DNA from: CAJUOR01 sp964596105
GTDB taxonomy: Bacteria > Bacillota_I > Bacilli_A > Erysipelotrichales > Coprobacillaceae
Assembly (NCBI GenBank): GCA_964596105.1
Contig: CAZQRT010000054.1
Span: forward strand, 1-8,989
Length of the DNA: 8,989 bases
Direction: 5' to 3'
The notes under the pieces are model-generated. The model saw only the letters and a program-made list of their open reading frames with translations, was not told the origin of the DNA and searched no databases. Made by a program: the position numbers and the translations under genes. Shown here piece after piece: positions 1-5,114 of this stretch; within the stretch, counting starts at the first letter, position 1, and every line of letters starts with the position of its first letter.

Positions 1-935
1 TCGGCCTGCCGGGCTTCACCGGGACCGTTGACGACGCAGCCCATGACCGCGACGGCAAGCGGTTCATGGATGTCCTTTAAAAAGGCCTCGATGTTTTTCG
101 CGATGGGAATCATATCGTACTGAGTCCGGCCGCAGGTCGGGCAGGAGATGAGATTCGCCTCGTCTTTGATTAAATGAAAATTTTTCAAAATTTCCCGGGC
201 CACGCGGATTTCCTCCACCGGGTCGTCGGACAGGGAAACCCGCATCGTATTGCCGATGCCTTCATGTAATAAAATGCCTAAACCGATCGCGGAGCGGATG
301 GTGCCGCCAAAAGCGGTTCCCGCTTCCGTGATCCCGATATGAAGGGGATAATCAAACGTTTCCGCGGCCAGTTCATAGGCTTTGACGCACATGAGCGGAT
401 CGCTGGCTTTTAATGAGATGATGATATCGTGAAAGTCCAGCTCCTCGAGAATCCGGACATGATTACGCGCGCTTTCCACCATCGCCTCCGGACAAACCCC
501 GCCATACTTTTCCAGTAAAGGCTTCTCCAGGCTGCCGCCGTTGACACCGATGCGAATGGGTATGCCTTTTTCCTGGCAGGCGGAAACGACAGCTTTCACC
601 TTTTCTTTCGAACCGATATTTCCGGGGTTGATGCGGACCTTGTCCACGCCGCTTTTGATCGCTTCCAGCGCGAGGCGGTAGTCGAAATGAATATCCGCGA
701 CGAGGGGGATATGAATCTCGCTTTTGATGTCTTTGATCGCTTTCGCGTCTTTCATATCGAGACAGGCGACCCGGACAATCTCGCAGCCGGCTTTTTCCAG
801 ATTATGGATTTGTTGTACCGTTGCCTGAACATCTTTGGTCGGGGTGTTGGTCATGGACTGGATATAGACGTGGTCACTGCCGCCGATTTCGCAAGGCCCG
901 ACTCTTACTTTTCTCGTTTGTAACCGATTTTTCAT
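1..935 (-). CDS. ispG: 4-hydroxy-3-methylbut-2-en-1-yl diphosphate synthase (flavodoxin/ferredoxin), 3' end cut by window
   Basis: IspG (GcpE) is the cytosolic 4Fe-4S enzyme that reductively converts MEcPP to HMBPP in the non-mevalonate isoprenoid pathway. Translating the minus strand from 935 gives 311 residues before the window ends. The N-terminal TIM-barrel half carries VYIQSMTNTPT (24-34), ADIHFDYRLAL (80-90) and VRINPGNIGS (100-109). The C-terminal iron-sulfur domain has CPTCGRTQ (C265, C268) and VMGCVVNGPGEA (C300, E307), so all three cluster cysteines and the conserved glutamate are present. The family is usually about 350-370 residues, so roughly 50 are missing beyond the edge. The ATG at 935 is preceded by GGAGG (940-944) at a short 4-nt spacing. 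The gene lies just downstream of the rpsT terminator with no room for a promoter of its own between them. The family call is very secure. Confidence 0.96.
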   Translation of the reverse strand, partial: MKNRLQTRKVRVGPCEIGGSDHVYIQSMTNTPTKDVQATVQQIHNLEKAGCEIVRVACLDMKDAKAIKDIKSEIHIPLVADIHFDYRLALEAIKSGVDKVRINPGNIGSKEKVKAVVSACQEKGIPIRIGVNGGSLEKPLLEKYGGVCPEAMVESARNHVRILEELDFHDIIISLKASDPLMCVKAYELAAETFDYPLHIGITEAGTAFGGTIRSAIGLGILLHEGIGNTMRVSLSDDPVEEIRVAREILKNFHLIKDEANLISCPTCGRTQYDMIPIAKNIEAFLKDIHEPLAVAVMGCVVNGPGEARQA

Positions 936-946
936 AAAACCTCCAT

Positions 947-984
947 AAAAAAAGAAACTCTATTGAAGATTACTCAATAGAGTT
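947..984 (-). terminator. Rho-independent terminator at the 3' end of rpsT
   Basis: A perfect 11-bp stem (arms 956-966 and 974-984) has a 7-nt loop. Read on the minus strand it is followed by TTTC and then seven T (947-953). The upstream arm is part of the last rpsT codons and the stop codon (970-972) sits in the loop, so a terminating ribosome would cover the hairpin. The T-tract ends 2 nt before the ispG ribosome site, so this may be a leaky terminator or attenuator for ispG. Confidence 0.85.
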
Positions 985-1233
985 GACTAACTTCGCTAAT
1001 CTAGACTTCTGTCTGGAAGCGTAATTCTTATGGTGAACGCCTTTGGTAACCGAAGCATCCAGCTTGGAAGCGGCATGATTATAGGCGATGACTGCCTGCT
1101 CTTTATCGCCTGCTTCCACGGCCGCCAGCACTTTCTTGATCGCGGTCTTTAAGCTTGATTTGAAGGAGTTATTCGCGGCGCGCTTTTTGTAGTCATTTTT
1201 GTAGCGCTTGATTTGCTGCTTATTGTTTGCCAT
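970..1233 (-). CDS. rpsT: 30S ribosomal protein S20
   Basis: S20 is a small basic helical protein that binds 16S rRNA early in 30S assembly. The 87-residue product MANNKQQIKRYKND... has the family's usual length, is rich in Lys and Arg, and shows the pattern SFKSSLKTAIKKV, DKEQAVIAYNHAASKLD and KGVHHKNYASRQKSRLAKLV. I chose the ATG at 1233 because an AGGTG ribosome site precedes it at 6 nt and S20 proteins begin with MAN. An in-frame GTG at 1242 would add three residues but falls inside that ribosome site. The gene has a well-formed promoter on the minus strand (1263-1291) and a terminator embedded in its last codons. It is separately promoted and divergent from fmt. Confidence 0.96.
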   Translation of the reverse strand: MANNKQQIKRYKNDYKKRAANNSFKSSLKTAIKKVLAAVEAGDKEQAVIAYNHAASKLDASVTKGVHHKNYASRQKSRLAKLVNSIE

Positions 1234-1262
1234 TGTTTTCACCTCGCTTTTTTTCCTTACCT

Positions 1263-1291
1263 ATCTTAGCAAATTCACTTTGAAAATGCAA
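1263..1291 (-). promoter_or_regulatory. rpsT promoter (sigma-A type, extended -10)
   Basis: On the minus strand, TTGCAT (-35, 1286-1291) is separated by 17 bp from TAAGAT (-10, 1263-1268), and the -10 is preceded by TGC, an extended -10. This predicts a start near 1256 and a leader of about 23 nt containing the AGGTG ribosome site. Confidence 0.8.
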
Positions 1292-1330
1292 TCCTTTTTA
1301 ACATAATCGCGTGCCGTCAAGGGGGAAAAG

Positions 1331-1346
1331 TGCTATAATGGCCTGG
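1331..1346 (+). promoter_or_regulatory. fmt promoter (extended -10, nearly leaderless start)
   Basis: TGCTATAAT (1331-1339) is a perfect extended -10. No convincing -35 is seen 16-18 bp upstream, where the sequence is GTGCCG-like, consistent with promoters that rely on the TG element. The predicted start near 1345-1347 leaves only about 3-11 nt before the fmt start codons at 1350 and 1356. Confidence 0.65.
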
Positions 1347-1355
1347 GTGATGAAC

Positions 1356-2255
1356 ATGAATATCGCATTTTTGGGTACCGCGGAATTCTCCCGGACGGTG
1401 CTGCAGGCGCTGCTCGATGAGGGCTGGCCGGTCCGGCTCGTGATCTCGCAGCCCGATCACTATGACCAGCGCAAAAGAAAAAATATTCCCACCGCTGTCA
1501 AAACCCTGGCGGAGCAGCATGATATCCCAGCCGCGCAGCCGGAAAAAATCAGAAATCTAGAGCTGACCGATATCGACCTGATCATCTCGGCGGCTTACGG
1601 GCAGATTGTCCCGGAAAAAATATTGAAAATCCCGCCGCTGGGCTGTGTCAATGTGCACGCGTCGCTGCTGCCGAAATACCGCGGGGGAGCGCCGGTGCAT
1701 CACGCCATCATGAACGGTGAGACCAGAACCGGCATTACCCTGATGTATATGGTGAAGAAAATGGACGCCGGGGATATTCTCGCCCAGAGCAGCCTTGATA
1801 TCGGGGAAAATGAGAATGTCGGGTCTTTGTATGAGCGCCTGGCGGTGCTGGGCGGGCAGCTGTTATGCGCGAAGCTCGATGATATCATTTCCGGAAGAAT
1901 CACCCCGCAAAAGCAGGATGAGGCGCAGGTGATCACCAGAGCGGATGAGCATGTTTCTTTCGCTAAGAGCTGTCAGAAGGTGCACGATCACATTCGCGGC
2001 CTCGAACCGTGGCCGGGAAGCTACGCGGTTTACGAAGGCCGGAACATCAAACTCCATCAGGGCAGGCGCACCGGAAAAGCCGCCACAAAAGCCCCGGGCA
2101 CGATTGAGAAGATCGACAAAAGCGGTCTGTATATCGCCTGCGAGGATGAGCTGTACTGCCTGGAGGTTCTTCAGATTCCCGGCAAAAGGGCGATGAGAGT
2201 GGCTGATTATTTAAACGGCGGTCATCTTTTTGAAACCGGCGGCGTGATGGGGTGA
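1356..2255 (+). CDS. fmt: Methionyl-tRNA formyltransferase
   Basis: Fmt transfers a formyl group from 10-formyl-THF to Met-tRNA(fMet) for translation initiation. Counting from the ATG at 1356, the 299-residue product begins MNIAFLGTAEFS, the usual family start. The N-terminal Rossmann-like formyltransferase domain (1 to about 180) contains VNVHASLLPKYRGGAP with catalytic N99 and H101, and MDAGDIL with D137, matching the Asn-His-Asp triad of the E. coli enzyme. The C-terminal tRNA-binding domain spans roughly 200-295 (PWPGSYAVYEG, LEVLQIPGKRAM). An ATG at 1350 is also in frame, preceded by GGGTG; either could be used. Frequent partners of fmt (def, priA, rsmB) are not adjacent upstream, and downstream is an unrecognised membrane protein gene. 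The identification is secure and the exact start less so. Confidence 0.95.
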   Translation: MNIAFLGTAEFSRTVLQALLDEGWPVRLVISQPDHYDQRKRKNIPTAVKTLAEQHDIPAAQPEKIRNLELTDIDLIISAAYGQIVPEKILKIPPLGCVNVHASLLPKYRGGAPVHHAIMNGETRTGITLMYMVKKMDAGDILAQSSLDIGENENVGSLYERLAVLGGQLLCAKLDDIISGRITPQKQDEAQVITRADEHVSFAKSCQKVHDHIRGLEPWPGSYAVYEGRNIKLHQGRRTGKAATKAPGTIEKIDKSGLYIACEDELYCLEVLQIPGKRAMRVADYLNGGHLFETGGVMG

Positions 2256-2262
2256 GACGCGC

Positions 2263-2751
2263 GTGCAAATTGATTTAATTCTCTTTCTGGCTTTAGGGCT
2301 GGATCTGTTTTTTAAATACCGCCGCTATAAAAAAGTCAAGCTGGCCATGCCCAACTGGAAAAGATACCAGTACAACACAACCAAGCTGAAATATGTCCTC
2401 TATGTCGTGATACTGGTTTTATCCGGGCTGTTTTTAGGCTACCGGCTGTGGCATATTAATACCTGGAAATACGCGGAAATCACGATGTTCATCCCGCTCA
2501 TCGATTATTATGTCTTGTGGGATTTGTTTTTTCACGGCATTTATTACAACAACCGCGCGATTTACTATAAGTCGGAACTTTACGAGTTTCACCGCGCGGC
2601 CCATATTTATCGCGATCTTGTCAAAGATCATTACGAATACGATATGATTTACCGGATGCCGGAAGGCGGCACCCGTGAGGTGATCATCAAAATTCCTAAT
2701 GAAAAAGAGGCCTATCCTTTACTGAGCGTCATTCCTTTTGAGGAGGCGTAA
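2263..2751 (+). CDS. Unrecognised membrane protein, downstream partner of fmt
   Basis: I do not recognise this 162-residue protein. It begins with GTG, 7 nt after the fmt stop, with GGTGAG (2251-2256) overlapping that stop as a ribosome site at 6-nt spacing. This implies translation coupled to fmt. Hydrophobic segments lie at about 3-18, 43-61 and 73-93. Between the first two is a basic, aromatic stretch (FFKYRRYKKVK, NWKRYQYN). After the third comes a soluble tail of about 65 residues, rich in Tyr and His (YYNNRAIYYKSELYEFHRAAHIY), ending in a likely small beta unit (GGTREVIIKIP). Length, codon use and a clean ribosome site support a real gene. A membrane location is inferred from hydrophobicity only. 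No function is proposed. Confidence 0.8.
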   Translation: MQIDLILFLALGLDLFFKYRRYKKVKLAMPNWKRYQYNTTKLKYVLYVVILVLSGLFLGYRLWHINTWKYAEITMFIPLIDYYVLWDLFFHGIYYNNRAIYYKSELYEFHRAAHIYRDLVKDHYEYDMIYRMPEGGTREVIIKIPNEKEAYPLLSVIPFEEA

Positions 2752-2765
2752 GACGGCCTTTTTGA

Positions 2766-2794
2766 TTGCAAATGATTTTAAAATCATATATACT
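2766..2794 (+). promoter_or_regulatory. Promoter of the preQ1 riboswitch-queT-queF-arsR unit
   Basis: TTGCAA (-35, 2766-2771) and TATACT (-10, 2789-2794) are separated by exactly 17 bp. The predicted start near 2801 places the whole aptamer and its flanking pairing sequences in the leader. The spacer is almost wholly a perfect palindrome (2772-2787). Confidence 0.72.
2772..2787. promoter_or_regulatory. Perfect 16-bp palindrome in promoter spacer, candidate operator
   Basis: ATGATTTTAAAATCAT is a perfect inverted repeat lying between the -35 and -10 hexamers, so a bound protein would block polymerase. Its TGA-N8-TCA core resembles the cores of SmtB/CzrA-type operators as I remember them. A repressor of that type is the last gene of the same unit. 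Binding is inference. It is not a good terminator: the stem is almost pure A/T and no T-tract follows. Confidence 0.5.
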
Positions 2795-2807
2795 CAATCC
2801 CGGAAAG

Positions 2808-2871
2808 CCTCATCGCGACAGTTCGTAACATCCTGTCGATAAACAAAACTAAAAATTGTCAACTGATGAGG
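2808..2871 (+). promoter_or_regulatory. Predicted ribosome-site-sequestering helix around the preQ1 aptamer
   Basis: CCTCATC (2808-2814) is perfectly complementary to GATGAGG (2865-2871), which overlaps the queT ribosome site GAGGAGGG (2868-2875). The two arms bracket the aptamer. Folding of the aptamer would bring them together and hide the site, giving translational repression by preQ1. The pairing is seen in the sequence; the switching model is inference. Confidence 0.5.
2816..2853 (+). ncRNA. preQ1-I riboswitch aptamer (class I)
   Basis: P1 pairs 2816-2821 (CGACAG) with 2833-2838 (CTGTCG). The loop is TTCGTAACATC and an A-rich tail ATAAACAAAACTAA follows. This is the compact hairpin plus A-rich tail of preQ1-I. 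By comparison with the Thermoanaerobacter tengcongensis aptamer (loop GUAAC, tail AACAAAAC), C2829 would be the preQ1-pairing cytosine, and the pseudoknot P2 would form from G2825 with C2849 plus U2823/U2822 with A2851/A2852. Its position directly before queT and queF, both acting on queuosine precursors, strongly supports the call. Confidence 0.9.
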
Positions 2872-2875
2872 AGGG

Positions 2876-3349
2876 ATGTCTATCAAGACTAAAAGACTGG
2901 TTTTTTGCGCGCTGGTGATCGCTTTGTATATCGCGGTCATGGCGCTCACACAGAGTTTTTCATTCGGAGCCTATCAGATTCGTCTGGGTACCGCGCTGTA
3001 CGCTTTGGCGTACCTTTTTCCATATCTGGTTTTACCTTTGGGGATGGCGAACGGGCTTTCCAATCTTTTATTCGGCGGGCTGGGCATCGTCGATGTCATC
3101 GGCGGTTTTCTCATCGGTCTTATGACCGCGGGGCTTGTCGCGCTGCTGAAAAAAAAGCGGGGTCAAAGCTATTGGATTGTCCCGGTCATTACCTTTGTTC
3201 CCGGACTCGGGGTTCCGCTGTATTTAAGCCGGCTATTGCGGCTGCCTTATGTGCTGCTGGCGTTTAACCTGTGTATCGGGCAGTTTGTCTGTGGCCTGTG
3301 CGGGTTTGCGCTCGTTAAAAGTTTAGAAAGCAGGGTTTTTCATGAGTGA
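2876..3349 (+). CDS. queT: QueT-family queuosine precursor transporter, ECF S component
   Basis: QueT proteins are substrate-binding membrane subunits of energy-coupling-factor transporters for deazaguanine precursors of queuosine. They need a shared EcfAAT module encoded elsewhere. The 157-residue product is almost wholly hydrophobic, with about five or six helices (roughly 8-26, 40-58, 65-92, 99-117, 124-146). It carries the family-like segment FGAYQIRLGTALYALAYLFP near 30-49 and a GLGIVDVIGGFLIGLMTAGL stretch. The ATG at 2876 is the only plausible start, since a TGA lies just upstream in frame. It almost abuts GAGGAGGG, so the effective pairing is probably GAGG at 2868-2871 with 4-nt spacing. 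The end overlaps queF by 8 nt. The preQ1 aptamer upstream and queF downstream support the assignment. Confidence 0.88.
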   Translation: MSIKTKRLVFCALVIALYIAVMALTQSFSFGAYQIRLGTALYALAYLFPYLVLPLGMANGLSNLLFGGLGIVDVIGGFLIGLMTAGLVALLKKKRGQSYWIVPVITFVPGLGVPLYLSRLLRLPYVLLAFNLCIGQFVCGLCGFALVKSLESRVFHE

Positions 3350-3812
3350 GTTTCAGGCGCTGGGGAAAAAGGTGGATATTTCTGATCAGTATAATCCGGA
3401 TGTTCTGGAAACCTTCCTCAACAAGCATCCGGACCGCGATTATTTCGTGAAGTTCAACTGTCCGGAATTCACCAGCATCTGCCCGATTACCGGCCAGCCG
3501 GATTTCGCCACCCTGATCATCAGCTATGTGCCGGATCTGAAAATGGTGGAAAGCAAATCGTTAAAGCTTTACCTGTTTTCTTTTCGCAATCACGGCGCTT
3601 TTCACGAGGACTGTGTCAATATCATCCGCGATGATTTAGTCCGGCTGATGGCCCCGCGCTATCTGGAGGTCTGGGGGAAGTTTCTGCCGCGCGGCGGGAT
3701 CTCGATCGACCCTTATGTCAATTACGGAAAGCCCGGTACAAAGTGGGAACAAATCGCGAATAGGCGCCTGGAAAATCACGACCTCTATCCGGAAAAAGTA
3801 GACAACCGGTGA
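3342..3812 (+). CDS. queF: NADPH-dependent 7-cyano-7-deazaguanine (preQ0) reductase
   Basis: QueF reduces the nitrile of preQ0 to the amine of preQ1 with two NADPH, a cytosolic step of queuosine biosynthesis. The 156-residue length fits the single-domain, B. subtilis-type subfamily (T-fold). Visible motifs are EFTSICPITGQPD (C47 the thioimide nucleophile, D54 the acid), VESKSLKLYLFSFRNHGAFHED (ESKSLKLY is the NADPH-binding signature, E89 the substrate-binding glutamate), and RGGISIDPYVNYG. All catalytic residues are present. The start overlaps the queT 3' end by 8 nt, with AGGG (3332-3335) 6 nt ahead, so translation is likely coupled. No queC, queD or queE is nearby. Reductase plus importer suggests the cell takes up preQ0 and converts it itself. 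Confidence 0.96.
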   Translation: MSEFQALGKKVDISDQYNPDVLETFLNKHPDRDYFVKFNCPEFTSICPITGQPDFATLIISYVPDLKMVESKSLKLYLFSFRNHGAFHEDCVNIIRDDLVRLMAPRYLEVWGKFLPRGGISIDPYVNYGKPGTKWEQIANRRLENHDLYPEKVDNR

Positions 3813-3821
3813 GCGCGGGAG

Positions 3822-4115
3822 ATGAAGATCATGGTATTTGAAATGGCGGAACAGATGGCCGCTTTCTATAAAGTGATCGGGGACACCACCAGAGTGCGCA
3901 TTTTATATGTCCTCTCTGAGCAGGAGTTATGCGTCGCTGATATCGCCAAAGCCTGCGGTCTGTCGCAGTCCGCGACCAGTCATCAGCTGGCCAAGCTTCG
4001 CGATGTGCGCCTGGTGAAAGCCAAACGGGACGGCAAAGAAGTATATTACTCGCTGGATGATGATCATGTCGTCCAGATCTTTCATCTGACCCTGGAGCAT
4101 TTAAGGCATCAATAA
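3822..4115 (+). CDS. ArsR/SmtB-family metal-sensing repressor, CzrA-like
   Basis: This 97-residue winged-helix protein closely follows CzrA/SmtB: KVIGDTTRVRILYVL (17-31), the recognition helix region LSQSATSHQLAKLRDVRLVKAKRDGKEVYYSLDD (47-80), and a C-terminal helix ending LEHLRHQ. The alpha5 zinc site D-x-H-x10-H-x2-H is intact as D80, H82, H93 and H96. The alpha3 site of CadC/ArsR (ELCVCD) is not: the sequence is ELCVADIA with a single cysteine. This predicts an alpha5-only sensor of Zn or Co, a dimeric repressor released by metal. The start is uncertain: ATG at 3822 has GGTGAG at 8 nt, while ATG at 3831 has GGGAG at 9 nt. It follows queF by 9 nt, so it is probably cotranscribed with the preQ0/preQ1 genes. 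A terminator lies over its stop codon. Confidence 0.9.
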   Translation: MKIMVFEMAEQMAAFYKVIGDTTRVRILYVLSEQELCVADIAKACGLSQSATSHQLAKLRDVRLVKAKRDGKEVYYSLDDDHVVQIFHLTLEHLRHQ

Positions 4116-4127
4116 GATGCCTTTTTT
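4103..4127 (+). terminator. Rho-independent terminator over the arsR stop codon
   Basis: An 8-bp stem, AAGGCATC (4103-4110) with GATGCCTT (4116-4123), has the loop AATAA and runs into a T6 tract (4122-4127). The stop codon TAA (4113-4115) is in the loop and the upstream arm encodes the last residues. This is the same layout as the rpsT terminator. It ends the queT-queF-arsR transcript. Confidence 0.9.
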
Positions 4128-4136
4128 CCGCTTTTA

Positions 4137-4145
4137 TGCTATGAT
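4137..4145 (+). promoter_or_regulatory. Promoter of the aminotransferase-PEPCK-like unit (extended -10)
   Basis: TGCTATGAT is an extended -10 lying just after the arsR terminator. No clear -35 is seen at the right distance. A start near 4152 would give a leader of about 15 nt carrying AAAGGAG (4154-4160), 6 nt before the ATG at 4167. Confidence 0.6.
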
Positions 4146-4166
4146 AGAGCGCGAAAGGAGATCAAT

Positions 4167-5114
4167 ATGGATAAGTTTATTCTGGCTCCGGGGCCGACCC
4201 AGGCCAAACAGGAGCTGTTAGATATTTTAAGCGAACCGGTGCTCTATCACCGCAGCGCCGATTTTCACAGCCTTTATGAAAAGACCCGCAATCAGTTAAA
4301 AACCATGATGGGCCTGGACGGGGGAGAGGTGCTCATTTTGACCAGTTCGGGAACCGGGGTTATGGAAGCCGCGGTCGCCAATTTCTTTTCCCCGCACGAT
4401 CCGGTTCTTGTCATCAGCATCGGTCATTTCGGCCACCGCTTTACGGAAATCTGCGCCACTTACGAGCTCGATGTCACGATGCTCGACTACCCCCTGGGCG
4501 AGACATATGACTATCATGAGGTCAAAGACTATATTTTAAATCATCCGGAATTGAAAGGCGTTTTTGTCACCCATCATGAGACGAGCAGCGGGGTTTTGAA
4601 TCAGCTGGCCCCGGTCGGCGATTTAGTCAAAGAGCTGCCGGAATGCTTACTGATCGTGGACGCGATCAGCGGCTTTTTGATTCATGAGATGAAGATGAGC
4701 GCGTGGCACATTGACGTCCTTCTGGCAAGCAGCCAGAAAGGCTTTCTGATTCCGCCGGGACTGGCCATCGCGGGTTTATCGGACAAGGCATTAAAACTTT
4801 TATCGCGCGGGACATTGCCTTGCTACTACATGGATATGAAAAAATATCTNNNNNNNNNNNNNNNNNNNNNNNNNNNNNNNNNNNNNNNNNNNNNNNNNNN
4901 NNNNNNNNNNNNNNNNNNNNNNNNNNNNNNNNNNNNNNNNNNNNNNNNNATTGACGCCCGCGTCATTCACGACCGCCTCGATGAGGAAGGCTTTATCGTC
5001 GCCACCGGTTTCGGGGAAAACAAAGCGCGTATGCTTCGCATCGGGGTGATCGGGGAGGTCCATCACGCCGATCTCGACCGCTTTATCGAGACCCTTAAGA
5101 AGGTTCTTTCATGA
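4167..5114 (+). CDS. Class V aminotransferase, alanine/serine-glyoxylate aminotransferase type, interrupted by an N gap
   Basis: This is a fold-type I PLP enzyme of the alanine-glyoxylate/serine-pyruvate aminotransferase family; the true substrates are not determined. Visible motifs are the N-terminal FILAPGPT, LTSSGTGVMEAA (59-70, PLP phosphate binding), HFGHRF (87-92), THHETSSGVLN (135-145), VDAISG (164-169, D165 pairing with the PLP ring nitrogen) and SSQKGFLIPPG with K191 as the PLP lysine. After residue 227 the sequence is lost in 100 N. It resumes in the same frame with a C-terminal domain (RLDEEGFIVATGFGENKARMLRIGVIGEVHHADL). With the N run counted it is 315 residues, shorter than the usual 350-385, so real sequence is probably missing. 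AAAGGAG precedes the ATG. The TGA overlaps the next gene's ATG (ATGA). Confidence 0.88.
   Translation: MDKFILAPGPTQAKQELLDILSEPVLYHRSADFHSLYEKTRNQLKTMMGLDGGEVLILTSSGTGVMEAAVANFFSPHDPVLVISIGHFGHRFTEICATYELDVTMLDYPLGETYDYHEVKDYILNHPELKGVFVTHHETSSGVLNQLAPVGDLVKELPECLLIVDAISGFLIHEMKMSAWHIDVLLASSQKGFLIPPGLAIAGLSDKALKLLSRGTLPCYYMDMKKYXXXXXXXXXXXXXXXXXXXXXXXXXXXXXXXXXXIDARVIHDRLDEEGFIVATGFGENKARMLRIGVIGEVHHADLDRFIETLKKVLS
4850..4949. other. Assembly gap, exactly 100 N
   Basis: Exactly 100 N in a row is a common placeholder for a gap of unknown length. It falls inside the C-terminal part of the aminotransferase. Compared from memory with the Methanocaldococcus jannaschii homologue, about 75 residues (roughly 225 bp) are expected between the flanking motifs rather than 33. 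That the frame continues across the N run is probably chance. Confidence 0.97.

Noticed and set aside
687..923. Open frame on the plus strand opposite ispG
   Set aside because: ispG on the minus strand is unambiguous here, and the plus-strand product has no family features.
1311..1355. Longer fmt start at the upstream GTG (1311)
   Set aside because: It would lie upstream of the perfect extended -10 box and add residues absent from the family; MNIAFLGTAEFS is the expected N-terminus.
2744..2763. Possible terminator after the fmt-linked membrane protein gene (AGGC/GCCT stem then TTTTT)
   Set aside because: Only four base pairs with a mismatched extension and a large loop; too weak to call, so transcription from fmt may run into the queT leader.
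4850..4949. Frameshift or gene break in the aminotransferase
   Set aside because: The flanks are both family-typical and in one frame; the interruption is an assembly gap and not a biological lesion.
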